Shown here piece by piece: positions 35,450 to 48,424 of a stretch of DNA of 64,000 nucleotides. Numbering within the stretch: the stretch's first letter is position 1; the number at the start of each line of letters is the position of its first letter. A program made the position numbers and the translations under genes. The stretch comes from Coprinus comatus (lineage: Eukaryota; Basidiomycota; Agaricomycetes; Agaricales; Agaricaceae): contig JAWPGT010000021.1 of NCBI GenBank assembly GCA_034638255.1, positions 62,001 to 126,000 of the forward strand. The letters run 5' to 3'. The notes under the pieces are model-generated. The model ran no database searches. It was not told the origin of the DNA and saw only the letters and a list, made by a program, of their open reading frames with translations.

Positions 35450-36319
35450 TTTCACATTGATAATGTATATAGAAATGGTATGGTGGACCGTGGTATATAC
35501 TGTTCAAATTTTCGACATTGCTAGTAAATAACAGGAGTTCACAGCCTTTCTGCTTCAACCCAATCTAGCGTCACTTTCGCCGTATAAGTTGTTCTATTTT
35601 GATAGTTCTTTGTTGTAAAACCATTTTCTGATTGGGAAACCCACATAAGGATCCATGATGCCGGAGGTTCGACAGCTTCGCTGAGTTATCGGATAAACTA
35701 TCACGACAGGAATGCATTCCCACGAGAGGGATTGATATCTCATTAATCTAATACTCTCCCCACCTATAACCTATACATCTCCAAGCAATAATGGCACTAA
35801 AATTGAAGTCCTATTTCCTTTTGAAACACTCTGACCTGGAGAGGTCTTACCCGAGTCCTACCCCTGCACAGGAAAGTGCGCGACTAGGTCCTTGTGCCGA
35901 GAAGACGCGTAGACATGTTAATGGCACGTCCTTGATTTGCATCTCCACCCTTTGAGCTTCGGGCTCTAAATCTTCAATTTCCCTTATGCACATCTCAAGC
36001 CTGGAAAAAAAAATCTTAGTGAGTATCGCACAATTCGAAAAAGAGAGTTGCACGCCCATCCCCAAAGTTTTCATGTGTTGGAGGAGAAATCATATATTAC
36101 GAAGTTGGAACTGTCGTCTTTGATCCCAAATATGTATACATATACGTAACTCGCCACCGATATGTATCTGGTTTCAGTTAAGGCTCCAACCATATCGTAT
36201 CCATATACAAACAATGAGTATATTAACTGGATATGGTAATTACTGTATTTTAATCGATTAAAATATGGTAATTAGTTTGTTTTATATAGTTGTTTTGAAC
36301 AAGAGGAAATATAATGAAT
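35450..36319. other. intergenic, 3' flank of GMC gene and hAT end
   Basis: No gene. A perfect 18-bp palindrome (ATTTTAATCGATTAAAAT, 36247-36264) sits between two GTAATTA motifs, 55 bp beyond the hAT stop. Confidence 0.5.
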
Positions 36320-36745
36320 CTAGATATCTTTTGGGTCGAAAACTCCATTTCTAATCCAGACTTGTGTTAAAAGAGCTTTGGAAATTGTTTCAGCTTTTAA
36401 AGAAGCTCTTAAATCAGAGCAAATATGCCTAGAGTTAGAGAAAGTTCTCTCTACAGCAACACTTGTTGCAGGGATTGCTAGAATATCTTTAGCAACTCTT
36501 GCCAGTATGGGGAATGATGTTTCATGAGTCTAATAGAACAAGCAATGACCGAAGAAATAAGTAATAATTTATAATGATATAAAACTACTTATCTTCTACC
36601 ATTGAAGAGGATTGTAAAGATATATATATACCTTTGAATTTCGCTTTTTTCTTCTTTTTTTCAGATATAACCTCTTCTCTATCTTCTTCTTCATGTCTAA
36701 CTTGCTTTGGTGAACTTTGAGCTGAGTCTTCATCTGTTATGGTTA
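36320..36745 (-). pseudogene. hAT-family transposase, C-terminal fragment
   Basis: On the minus strand 36529 to 36320 encodes the hAT dimerisation region (FPILARVAKDILAIPATSVA, VERTFSNSRHICSDLRASL) ending in TAG. A further piece at about 36630-36745 (DEDSAQSSPKQVRHEEEDRE, then a lysine run) probably joins it through an intron of about 100 bp. The 5' part is missing: LTR-D copy 1 starts at 36746. This is the only DNA-transposon coding trace in the window. Confidence 0.8.
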
Positions 36746-37354
36746 TGTCATATTCTGTTCCGTCACATGACCGCTAACCCTGAATTCTGCCAAGTTCACA
36801 TATCACAATTCCGATTAGATAGCGAATCTCCGGATTTCCAATCTTCCTGAATTTCCTAATTTCCAGATTTCCATTGTTCATTATTTATTCAAAGGGACTT
36901 TCCCGTCCTCCGGAAATTCCGGGTTTTTCTTATCTTGCTTTATTCTTTGGTTATCAATTCTATTCAGTTTAGTTTGACATTTCCATGCATTTCCTATGCT
37001 TCTTAATTCTCCAATATTATGCCATTACTTTCTGTCTTCCGTTTTATCTACCTCCATTTGTATTTCTTCTCTGATTTGGATTTCTGTTATTCCTTATTAC
37101 CTTTTTTATCCGTTATGGCATTTCGTACAAATAGTTCACTGCTATGTTTGTATTTCCTCAGTTTCAGAATCGACCTGATATACTCTTAACTCTCCATATC
37201 GTCTCAACTGTCTGCACTCTTACTTTTCCAGTCTTCTGGAAACTCTGCCAGAAGTCTCCCAGAAATTTGTAAATTGACCTTGTACAAATTCTGGAGGCAC
37301 AGCACACATGCTGAAGCCAAGGGTCACCCCTCTCGGTATTTTCAGTATTTAACA
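36746..37354 (+). mobile_element. solo LTR, family LTR-D (copy 1)
   Basis: 609 bp starting TGTCAT and ending TTAACA; reverse complement of 42064-42673 over nearly its full length. Flanks GGTTA and GTATT do not match, so the target duplication is lost, unlike copy 2. It cuts the hAT fragment on its left. Confidence 0.85.
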
Positions 37355-37411
37355 GTATTCTGAAACTAAATTCTGGATTTGTATGCCACCCCATACAATG
37401 AATAATTCTAG

Positions 37412-40400
37412 TGTAAGCGCAGGATCGTAGAGGACAACGAGACGAGCACGATGACGAAGGAATGGAAGGAAATGGTTGAGAAATGACTGAGATATAACAC
37501 AAACACTGCAGACACTTGTATTAGACTAGAGAGTATACAATAACTTCTTAATTACTCACCTGCAGACACTTGTATTAGACTAGAGAGTCTTCATGTGTCT
37601 GCAGGACGCTTCAGTAACGTGTGACGTGACATCGTGATGTCACAGAAAGCGGAAATAATCTACAAGTCCAAAACTCCAAACAGAGTATCCAGCCACAACT
37701 CTTCTAACCTCAACCAACAATAAGTACTGACCTTGGGGACTGTCTAGAGCATTCCTGACATACCCCCCTGATCTAGCCAGTCCAGATAAAGGAAGAAAAC
37801 AAAAGGAGAGGAAAAGAGTGAAGTGATAAAAGGAAAAGGGAGAGAAGGAATTATGATGAAGTCCAAGAAGAGGAATGAAGTGAGAGACTGCCTTTGGTTC
37901 AACAGCCTTGGTGAAGATATCTGCTAGTTGTTCAGAGGTAGGAACAAAGAGAGGGGAAATAACTTTGCTTTGAACAGCATCACGGAGCCAGAAATAACGT
38001 AAATCCAATTGCTTCATATGGCCATGGTGTTCAGGATTTTTAGCAACGGTAATGGCGGATTGGTTGTCGATGTGAAGAGTGGAAGGGAAAGTGAAGGAAT
38101 AACCAAACTCGGATAGAATGTTGCGCATCCACATAATCTCCTTTCCACCTTCAACAGCTGCAACATACTCAGCTTCAGTAGAGGAGAGAGTAACCAAACT
38201 CTGACGTTTTGAAGACCAACCAACAGCTGCACCACATACCAAAGTCACATAACCACCCGTAGCCCTTCCAGTCTCTTGACACGAACCATGAGAAGCATCC
38301 GAATATGTGATGAAGAGATCCTTGGTAGCCATGTCACCTTTGTAAACCAACTTATAGTCCATTGTACCCTTGAGATAGCGGAAGAGATGTTTGACAGCAG
38401 CCCAATGTTGAGGACCAGGATTATGATTGAACCTTCCAAGATAAGAAACAGCAAAGGCAATGTCGGGACGAGTCATGGTGGCCAGATATTGAAGAGCGCC
38501 AACAGCGCTAAGGTAGGGAATATTTTTCATGAGGAGTTTATCATCTTCGGTGACAGTGACAGTAGAGAGATTGAGTCCAGGAGTGAGAGGAGTCTTCACG
38601 GGTCGACAATTGGACATCTGGAAGTGTTCGAGGAGTTCCTTGACATATTTCTCTTGTGAAAGCGAAATGGAGCGATGAGAGGGGTCTTGATCAACCTTAA
38701 CAGCTAGTAACCAGGAGGTAGAGCCAAGATCTCGGAGTTTGAAGTGAGTAGAGAGCTCTTTGATCGTATCGTCCATGGCCTTGTCATCCTTTGAAGCGAG
38801 AGTGATATCATCAATGAAAATGGGGACAATAACCTTGACTGGACCTTTAGAGTAGATGTAAATAGAGCTGTCAGATTGGAGTCGGATGTAACCAAGTGAA
38901 GTGAAGACTGAGTGAAGTTTCTTGTTCCATTGTCGAGCTGCTTGTTTGAGTCCGTAAAGCGATTTTCGAAGCCTAAAAACCATGTTTGAATCACCAAAAT
39001 GATAACCTTCAGGTTGACGCATATAGATCTCCTCTTCCAAGTCACCATAAGTAAAGGCGGAAGAGATATCAAGAGAGCGTAACTTGTAACCTTCTTTGGC
39101 AGCGAGAGCAACAATGAGACGGAGGGAAGCGGGACGGAATGTAGGAGCGAAGACTTCAGTGTAATCATATCCAGGACGTTGAGCATAACCTTTAGCAACT
39201 AGACGAGCTTTATACCATTCAATAGAACCATCAGGATTGTCCTTAATCTTGTAAACCCAACCAGACTTGATAGCTTTCTCACCACAGGGTAAAGGAGTAA
39301 GTTCCCAAGTACCATTCGCCTCAAGTATAGAATACTCCTTATCCATCGCCTCTTTCCATAAATGTGAATCGGGGGAATTCATCGCAGCTTTGAATGATCC
39401 TGGATGACCAGATGACACATTACCAGCAAACTCAACTTCCTGAAAACCATTCTTCTCATCAGAGACCAAAAACGCGAAATCTTCGTCACTATCCTCAGCC
39501 TCAGAGTCAAAATGAAGCCGTTGTTGTCGGAGATTCTCTCGAACTTTCCAAGAAGGTTGTCGGATACGAGAGCCTCGTCTACGGGATGGTGGTTGAGCAG
39601 AAGGCGGTTGTCGATGAGGAGGAGTAGAAGGAGGAGGAGAAGGTGTAGCTGGTTGAATAAGAGGTGTTGAAGGTGGAGAGAGTTTTGGAGAGAGAGGTGG
39701 TGATGGTGAAGGTGAAGATGGAACAGGTGCCGGAAGATGAATAGGAGCAGCAGGAACTGGAGGTGGAGGATCAATAGCTGGAGGTGGAAGTGAAGTGAAA
39801 TGCTCTACAATACCCCCCTCATCTTCGGGAAGTGGAACATCTGAGATTGTTGGTGAAGTTGGAGTAGATGATATAGAGGAAGATGGTATAGAGGATAGGG
39901 AGAAGTCGGGAATATCATTCATCTTCACTTTTGAAAGACCTGGGAAGTAGCGTTCATCGAAGTGAGCAGTTTCGGAGATGATAACCTTTCGAGTTGTCGG
40001 ATTGTAAAACTTCCAACCTTTGTAACCAGGTTCATAACCCAAGAAAATACACTTCTCCATATGAGGTTCAAGAGATGTACGTCTATCCTTTTGTACAAAG
40101 ACGTAAGCAGTGCATCCCCAGACTCGAAGGTGAGAGATGTCAGGTTTGCGCTTGTAGAAAGCCTTGAATGGAGTGGTGTGAGGAAGTGGGGAAGTAGGAA
40201 GGAGATTCCAGACATGAACCATAGATGCTAGACATTCACCCCAGAAAGAAGGAGGGAGACCAGATTCCGAGAGCATTGTGGTGATACGCTCACCCATCGT
40301 TCGATTAGCACGTTCCGCAAGACCGTTTTGCTGTGGTCGGTTACGAGTAGAATGCCTCCGTTCGATACCACACTCCATAGTAAAAGAGAGAAAGGCGTTA

Positions 40401-42023
40401 GACATATATTCACCTCCCTTATCATCTTGAAGAGCTTTGATCTTCACCCCAAGTTGGTTTTCAGCCCATGCTTTATAGCGTTTGAAAGCGTCAAAAGCAT
40501 CTGATTTCGCCTTAAGAGGAGTGATACAACGGAATCAGGTAGCATCATCAATGAAGGTGATCCAGTACTTGAAACCTTGAGCTGTGGTTGTAGGAAGAGG
40601 ACCATGGAGATCAGAATGAATGAGTTCGAGTGGAGAGTGAGTGTGATGAGTTGAAGGAGGGAATGAGGTTGAATGCATCTTCCCAGCAAGACAGGGTTCA
40701 CAGATGGGGTCAGGAGAGGTGTTTGAAGCCAGGGAAAGGCCAGTAACAAGGTCTTGATCAATCATCTTCTTCACATCAGTATAATTGTGGTGAATGAAGT
40801 GTCTATGCCAGAGGGTGAGGTCAAGAGGAAGTGTAGAGGCCGAAAATGCACTCTCAGCAGCGATAACAGAGCCATTAAGATGAGCAGAGTTGGAGGAATT
40901 AATGGTGGCAGTGAAGAGAGTTGTTCTAGATCTTCTGAAAGCAAGGGAGTGAGAAGAGATGTTAATATTAAATCCCTTGTGTCGAGCGAGGTATAGGCAA
41001 GCTAGGAGGTTACTCCCAAGGTCAGGAACGTGTAAAACCCTCGAAAATTCGACCACTCTAGCCTTCTTTCCCTTCAAGATAGGTTCAAACATAACAGAAC
41101 CCATTCCAACAGCATAAACAATAGAGTCATCAGCCAAGCGGATAGGGATGTTGGCAGGCATATAGTCTTTGATCCAGTGACGATGAGGGGTCATATGCGA
41201 TGTTGCCCCAGTGTCAACAAGCCATTGGAAGCCTACATGGAACTGGAGAGGGTTGGAGGAGGAATGGATAGATGTTGCACTGCCGGCGAACTCGGTGATG
41301 GTAGAGTGAACGCCGTCGCCTGAAAATTGGCACAATGGTGGCGTAAATAATAGCGGACGTGTGTGTGAAATTGAGCGCCGTTTGGACGGTTCGTTCGCGA
41401 GATATTGAGCTTTTCGTCTTGCCTTCTCAAAACTGATGCATGTGACCTGAGAGTGGCCTGTAACTTCACAAAAATCACATTTTGAAGTTGGATAAGCGGC
41501 CTGAGGTGTAGCTGAAGGTTTGAGGGGAAGAGGGAGGTGCTCTTGGTGCAAGTGATGTGTTCCAGAAGCCATTGAGTAGCTGTGAAATAGAGAAAAGAGT
41601 GCTGAGTGGTAAGGAGTGGAATATATAGATAAATATCGTGATTTCTTGAAGTCCTAAAGCACGGGGCCCATAATCTGTAAGCGCAGGATCGTAGAGGATG
41701 ACGAGACGAGCACGATGACGAAGGAATGGAAGGAAACCAATGAGAAATGACTGAGATAGAACACAAACACTGCAGACACTTGTATTAGACTAGACAGATA
41801 CAATAACTTCTTAACTACTCACCTGCAGACACTTGTATTAGACTAGAGAGTCTTCATGTGTCTGCAGGACGCTTCAGTAAAGTGTGATGTGACATTGTGA
41901 TGTCACAGAAAGCGGAAACAATCTACAAGTCCAGAACTCCAAAGAGAATATCCAACCACAGCTCTTCTAACCTCAACCAACAATAAGTACTGACCTTGGG
42001 GACTGTCTAGAGCATTCCTGACA
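37412..42023 (-). mobile_element. Copia-1, nearly complete LTR retrotransposon
   Basis: LTRs at 37412-37760 (3', 349 bp) and 41676-42023 (5', 348 bp) share ends TGTAAG...CTGACA on the plus strand and differ at roughly 18 positions by eye, about 5%. The primer-binding site on the minus strand is GATTATGGGCCC (41664-41675), complementary to the initiator tRNA-Met anticodon arm apart from one base. The element is inserted in or recombined with other repeats: left flank TCTAG and right flank TATCT differ, so no target duplication exists. Each LTR contains an 11-bp inverted repeat (such as 37559-37569 with 37595-37605). Confidence 0.95.
37640..41572 (-). pseudogene. Copia-1 Gag-Pol with one premature stop
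   Basis: From ATG 41572 the frame runs 1311 codons to 37640, interrupted once by TGA at 40535-40537, where CGA is expected. Order: zinc knuckle CDFCEVTGHSQVTC (CCHC), protease WLVDTGATSHM, integrase HHCC (LWHRHFIHHN...CEPCLAGK) and core (HSDLHG; later GGEYMSNAF and QNGLAERANRTM), reverse transcriptase (LDISSAFTYGDLEEEIYM; IFIDDITLAS as the YxDD-equivalent FIDD box), RNase H with the closing ADIFTKAV. Only a short piece precedes the zinc knuckle, so most of a normal Copia capsid domain is missing. The stop lies in the integrase core, so translation would give only the knuckle, protease and integrase start. Confidence 0.9.
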
Positions 42024-43396
42024 TATCTTCCTGTCTTCAACAAGAAGGCCTCAGAACAATTTCTGTTAAATACTGAAAATACCGAGAGGGGTGACCCTTG
42101 GCTTCAGCATATGTGCTGTGCCTCCGGAATTTGTACAAGGTCAATTTACAAATTTCCGGGAGACTTCTGGCAGAGTTTCCAGAAGACCGGAAAAGTAAGA
42201 GTGCAGACAGTTGAGACAATACGGAGAGTTAAGAGTATATCAGGTCGATTCTGAAACTGAGGAAATACAAACATAGCAGTGAACTATTTATACAAAATGC
42301 TGTAATGGATAAAAAAAGGTAATAAGAAATAACGGAAATCCAAATCAGAGAAGAAATACAAACGGAGGTAGATAAAACGGAAGACAGAAAGTAATGGCAT
42401 AATATTGGAGAATTAAGAAGCATAGGAAATGCATGGAAATGTCAAACTAAACTGAATAGAATTGATAACTGAAGAATAAAGCAAGATAAGAAAAACCTGG
42501 AATTTCCGGAGGATGGAAAAGTCCCTTTGAATAAATAATGAACAATGGAAATCTGGAAATTAGGAAATTCAGGAAGATTGGAAATCCGGAGATTCGCTAT
42601 CTAATCGGAATTGTGATATGTGAACTTGGCAGAATTCAGGGTTAGCGGTCATGTGACGGAACGGAATATGACAATTTCCTCCATCATGACCTTATGATCA
42701 TTGCATTGATCTAAAAGAAACCTTCACTCCAAAGTCTTACAAACCATATTGCCTAGCACTGGCTGAAATGGATGAATTAAAGACCTTTCTTGATGAAAAC
42801 CTAGCCAAAGGATATATCCAACCATCTAAATCTCCTATGGTATCACCATTCTTTTTTGTCAACAAGAAAGATGGAAAGTCTCTTAGACCATGTCAAGATT
42901 ATCGCTACCTCAATTCCCACACTGTGAAAAATGCCTATCCCATTCCCAATGTCAGCTCAATTATGGATCGCCTCCGTGGAGCTAAATACTTCACCAAAAT
43001 GGATGTTTGTCTTGGATATAACAATGTTCACATCTTTGATGGAGACCAATGGAAAGGAGCATTTAAAACTCCATTCAGTCTTTTCGAACCTACTGTTATG
43101 TTCTTTGGAATGACAAACTCTCCTGCAATGTTCCAGGCAATGACGGATCATATCTTCCAAGATCTCATTGACAAACCTGGTTGTATAGCCGTCATTGTCT
43201 ATATGGATGACATTCTCATTTTCTCTGATAACAAGCAAGATCTTAACAAGATGACTCTAGAAGTTCTAAAAAGAGTCCAACAAAACAATCTTTATCTCAA
43301 AACTGAGAAATGTTAATTCGAGAAAACTTCCATTGAATTCCTAGGAATGACAATAAGCCAGAACAGTATTACCATGTCAGAAGACAAACTCGCTGG
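42024..43396 (+). mobile_element. Gypsy-3 fragment (reverse transcriptase), split by a solo LTR
   Basis: 42024-42063 and 42674-43396 together match the minus-strand Gypsy-1 copy at about 54600-55365. The RT core is visible: [54 protein letters not shown] (YxDD). The frame breaks with a stop after KTEKC at 43314. Left end abuts the Copia-1 LTR, right end the Copia-2 LTR, so both borders are truncations. Confidence 0.9.
42064..42673 (-). mobile_element. solo LTR, family LTR-D (copy 2)
   Basis: 610 bp, ends TGTTAA/ATGACA as read on plus, inserted inside the Gypsy-3 fragment with a perfect 5-bp target duplication ATTTC (42059-42063, 42674-42678). Inverted relative to copy 1 at 36746-37354. Confidence 0.93.
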
Positions 43397-43649
43397 TGTT
43401 GAAACAAGAGTGTAGCATGTATGCTAAGGTAGGTATGACTTAGACTTACTGAGGGTGGTTGTTGAGGTAGAAAAGAACTTAAGTATATAATACAACTACT
43501 ACAAGATTTATATACGTTAATGCAATGGTCCATGTGAGAACATATTGAGTCACATGTTCATCTAGCGTAATGCCATTAGAGAATGTCATGGAAGAACTAA
43601 TAATAGTTCAACACTCCCCTGAATACGAACATGGCAGCTAAGAAGTGCC

Positions 43650-46600
43650 CTATGTCGAGGACATATTATTTGAGCACTTGGCAGCACTATATGTGGGATT
43701 AGAAAACTCCAGCCTGTAATAGTTATCACGGAAGTATTCAAACTTCACACATCCAAGATTCTTTGTGAGAAGATCAGCAGGGTTCTCAGTGCCTGGGATA
43801 AAAAAGAGCTGAACCTTCTTTTCATCAATTACTTGATGAATGAAGTGGAAGATGATATCTATGTGTTTTGATCTCTTCTTGACAGCAGGATTTTGTGTGA
43901 TGAAGAGAGAGCCCATATTGTCTCCACAAATATCCATTGGTTCATTGTTATGTAAACCAAGTTCAGTCATTAGGCTTCTGATCCAGATGGACTGATGACT
44001 ACAATCAGAAATAGCCATGTATTCAGCCTCTGTGGATGATAATGTGATAGTCTTCTGTAAGCAATAAAACCCTCATTACCAGAACCATCAAGTGTCATTC
44101 GGTATTCCCGAGTCGCTAATAGGTATCTACAAATATAGAGAGCTCTACGAAGGTGTTCTTCTGTAGGGTTATGAGAATGTTGACTTAGCTTAGTCACAGT
44201 GAATGAGATGTCTGGACACGTGCCAATAGCAATGTACAACAGTGATCCGATCACCTGTTGGTACCTAGAATGGATGGAGGAGTTGATCAGCTTGTCATTA
44301 GGAACTGGATAGTACCCTTCTGGCAGCGGAGTTCACACTGGCTTGGTGTCACGGTCAGAGCTAGTAACTTTAAACCTTTCCAGGATCTTTTCTAAATAAG
44401 CACATTGATCAAGATAGATCTTTCGATTAGCTCAATCTCTCCTGATGTGCATACCGAGAAATTCTTTGACTTCTCCAAGGTTGCGGCATTCCCACTTTTT
44501 CATGAACTCTCCTTTAAGCTTTTTAAGCAGGGCAGAGTCATTTCCCATAAAAAGTATGTCGTCAACGTACATGACAGCAATGACAAACTTGCCATCTTTT
44601 TGACGATATATATAAATACTGGCATCGGATTCACATCGCTTGAAGCCTAGTTGGTTCATGGAAGATGCCATCTCCTTCCACCAGGCCAAGCCAGCTTGTT
44701 TAAGGCCGTACAATGTGCGTTGTAACCTCCAGACCAAATGTTCCTTGCCCTTAAGTTTGAAACCTTTGGGTTGATCCATGTAGATTTCCTCATCCAGTTT
44801 GCCATAGAGATATGCTGTCTTTACATCGACAGACTCAATGTCCCAATCTTCAAGGGCAGCTAACCCAAGCAGGATTCGAGCGGACTCATATCTTACTACT
44901 GGAGAGAATAATTCATCAAAGTCAATGCCCTCGACTTGAGAAAATCCTTTAGCAACTAGTCTAGCATGTTTGTGACCGTCACTCTTTTCATTAAAGACCC
45001 ATCTATATTTTACGGTTTTCCTTCCTTCAGGAAGTTTCACCAACTCGTAAACTTCTTGCTTTTTAAGCACAGCTAGTTCTTCGAGACAAGCTTTGTGCCA
45101 GTGTTCTCATTCCTCCAGATTCAATTTTACAAGATCACGGAATTGCTCAGGAACTGATGTGGAACTTGCCTTTGCCAATAAAAAGTTCATCAATTCTAAC
45201 CCCCCTTCCTTAGTAATCCATTGAATCTTACAATCTGCATCTTCTTCCATAGCGTCAGGTTGTTGTTCCCTTGCATATTGCTGTGAGGCATCCTCATGTT
45301 GTCTGCATATTTCATCACGACGTTCTCGGACTTCCTCGGGTGAAATAGGACGTGGATCTGCTTTAGGGCGATCTCGTTGATTTTGGATTCTGAAATCGTG
45401 ACCATGGAGATGAACTCTCCCCTGAGGTGGTAGAGGTTCATTATGATTATAGTCTCGTAGGATCTCAGATGGATGTGTTCTCTCCCCATAAACGTTACCT
45501 TCTTTAAACGGAACAAACTTTTCTCTGCCAGAATGGCGAGGTAAAGGTTCAACTGGTCTAGCAGGTCGTTCAGGTGATGGAGAAATAGGACAGGTGGAGT
45601 CAGATCGAGGAGCAGGGCTCGGACTCGGTTGACAAATTGGTGATTTGGGATCAGCATATGATAATGTGTCATCATCATCTTCATCAGTTACTTCCTGTTA
45701 CGGTTTCATATTTATCACGACTAATCATTAGAACTAATGATGGACGATAGTGTACTTTCTCTTACTCGTTTCACATAGCCTTGGACTACTGTTTCGTATA
45801 GCCTCGGACTAGTACTTTCTACGGACTTCCACTTGTCGTTTCACTCACTGTTTCAGCTGTAGATAGTTTCACTCTCCTGTCTCACATGTATCAAGCATAG
45901 CCTACAACCTGTACTCGTAGTTGTATAAATACATGGACAGCGACAGAGATTAAGCTTCAGCTTAATACTCTAAGTTGCTTCTACTCTATCTCGTTCATCG
46001 CCCTTAACTTGATACCTAGAACCGGAGTCAGCTCTAACTCTTGCACGAACGGCTTACTAGTAAGGAACACCTGTGATCTACAGTCCGAGTACTGTGGAGG
46101 TCGTCCCCTGAAAATAGTCTCAGTCTGAGTAGACGTTCTCCTCCTACGAGCATCTTGAAGAGATCCATCGTAGCATCGTCTATACCGAAACGGAGGTATA
46201 GGCAAGATCATAACACTTCCTCAACTGTTGTTTTCCTAGGAGCAGGTTTGCTCAGACTGGGAACAGGAGGTGATTGAGAAGTAGATGGTCCAGGAATCTG
46301 ACCTTGCAGTCTAGGCATGGGAGCTCTATCACTGTCGTCTTGTCAAGATGTGTCCATAGGATCATCAGGATAAAGATCAGGTGTAGTATCCTTGTCATCT
46401 TCATCAGACACCGGAGGAGGAGGATTTATTTTGGGGTTTTTAGAAGAACCGGAGTCCTTACATTTTTTGTGATCCGGCTTGCATTTGGGATACCAGCCCT
46501 CGTCGAAAATAGCTGTTTTCGCAGTATAAATAACATTTCCCTTCTGGTGTCGCATGAACGTAAAGTTAGCACCAGCATAACCAAGGAAGATCATTAATTC

Positions 46601-48424
46601 AGATCTGGGAGATAATTTGTTATCCCTTGATTCCTTTGGAATGAAAATGTAGGCTGCACAGCCAAACATATGAAGCTCAGATAAATCTGGTTTTTTCCCA
46701 GTTACCATTTCCATGGGAGTTTTCCATTCAAGATGTTTGATGGGAGTTCTATTGTAACAATGAACTGCCATATTAAGGGCAAATTCCCACCAAGAATCTG
46801 GTAAGCATGCAGCTAGTCACATGGCCTGTGCCTTTTCCTGAAGTGTGCGGTTCAGTCTTTCTGCTCTACCGTTCTGCTGGTGTATATGTGGTGCAGACAT
46901 CTCATGTACTATCCCTTTTGAGTGAAGGAATTCCTCAAATTGTTTAGAGATATATTCACCACCATTATCTGTCCAGATATGCTTAATCGTTTTACCGAAT
47001 TGTTTTTCCTCAAAGGCACAGAATCTTTCAAGTGCCGAAAAGGCATCAGATTTGGCTCGTAAGAGGAGGATCCAGGCATGGCTAGAATAGTCATCATAGA
47101 ATGTCATTGCCCACTTGTACTTGTGATATGAGGCAACAGGGAATTCTAGAAGATCACTGTGGATCAATTCTAAAAATGACTTCCCTTGTGTCGAAGAAGG
47201 ACAATGTGCATCATCGGACATTTTGCCATGAGCACAACCATCACATATTTGACAGGAGATAGGAATGTCAAACTCGGGTACTTTTTCAGGGTGTTTTGGG
47301 AGTTGTCACAATACTTCCTTTCCAGGATGCGCCAATCAATGGTGCCAAAGATCATAAACAGAAAGTTTTGATGCACAATAAGAAAGCACCTGGTTTGCAG
47401 TATAGTGATGCACCAACCTAGTGTGAACATGATGGAGGGCATCTTCCATAACTTTAAACGTTGTGATGCATGATGCATGCATGAATAGTTTTCTGTTTGA
47501 ATGAAATATGTTGGTTCACTTTAAGTTTGACTCACTCCTCATTCCTTGCAGCCATAAGGCACCAGGTGAAATGATTCTAGTGGAGAGAGACTCTAAGTAA
47601 TAGACCAGATACAGTGGAGTCGTTCTAGTGACTCCATCTACTTTGTGTTGGAAGAGAACTTTCCCACGACCTTTTATGGTTATGAGGTTGTTGCTGGCAT
47701 CTCTGACACCACCAAATTCTCCATTCTCTAACTCAATCAAGTCGGCTATATGTGGTGTGCAATTAAAGCTAGCACCTGAATCAAGGAGCCAAATAGCAGA
47801 CTCTCTAGCATAATTAGGTTTACTTTTATCTTCACAGAAGTTGCATAAGCAATCATCAAGATGTTTTCCTGATTTGTCACCATTTTTAGGATCTTTTAAA
47901 TATTTCGTCAGTAAGACAAAATGATCACAAGTTGAAACAGGAGAAGGGATCATATTCAAAACAGGAGTACAAACAGTAGTAGATGTACAAAGAGAACTTG
48001 TAATAGTCCGACTAATGTCTGGCAATCCGATATGGCGCTCTAGAACATGGGGTCTGATGGAGCCATTGGTTTGTCTCCCCAAGCTTGTTTGGGGGCATCT
48101 CTGTAAGTTCCATTTAGTAATGAAGAATTCTTGAGAGAAGAAAGGAACGTACTCATTATACCAACCATCATCGACCTTGTAGTCAGCATCTGCATCGAAG
48201 TCCGGATCATTCATATAGGCATCAGCCTCAGTGATCGCATCAGGGACATCGGAAGGTGGGACATAAGAAGGAGACTTTGATTGACATGTGGGGGACCCAG
48301 GTATAGAAACTGAAGACGAATCAACTTCCTCTTCAGGAAGGATTGTAGCAACCATTGCATCAAGGGATGGTGGAGGTGACGGGGGAGAGGGTTCAGCCAG
48401 GCCGAAGCCTAAGCGAGCACCCAT
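43650..48424 (-). pseudogene. Copia-2 Gag-Pol remnants
   Basis: Pieces in element order: Gag C-terminus with CLCNFC and protease LLDSGASFNCTP (47516-48424); integrase zinc finger with HWLAHPG (expected HNRLGHP) and CDGCAHGK; integrase core HSDLLEF, TDNGGEYIS, NGRAERLNRT (46817-47221); GKKPDLSELHMFGCAAYIF (46343-46771); reverse transcriptase with FSPVVRYESARILLGLAA and VMYVDDILFMGND (44432-45070); RNase H with CGDNMGSLFITQNPAVKKRS and NPADLLTK (43650-44254). Premature TGA codons occur at 46817-46819, 44333-44335, the 44432 stop and elsewhere, plus frameshifts. Compared with Copia-3, several TGAs replace CGA. Confidence 0.85.
45696..46215 (+). mobile_element. solo LTR, family LTR-C, nested in Copia-2
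   Basis: 520 bp, TGTTACGG...GATCATAACA, with a perfect 5-bp target duplication CTTCC (45691-45695, 46216-46220). TATAAATA at 45924-45931 is followed by hairpin ATTAAGC-TTCA-GCTTAAT (45949-45966). Confidence 0.93.

Noticed and set aside
37412..42023. Target duplication for Copia-1 by shifting borders a few bases
   Set aside because: TCTAG and TATCT share no 5-bp match at the LTR ends; I kept the no-duplication reading.
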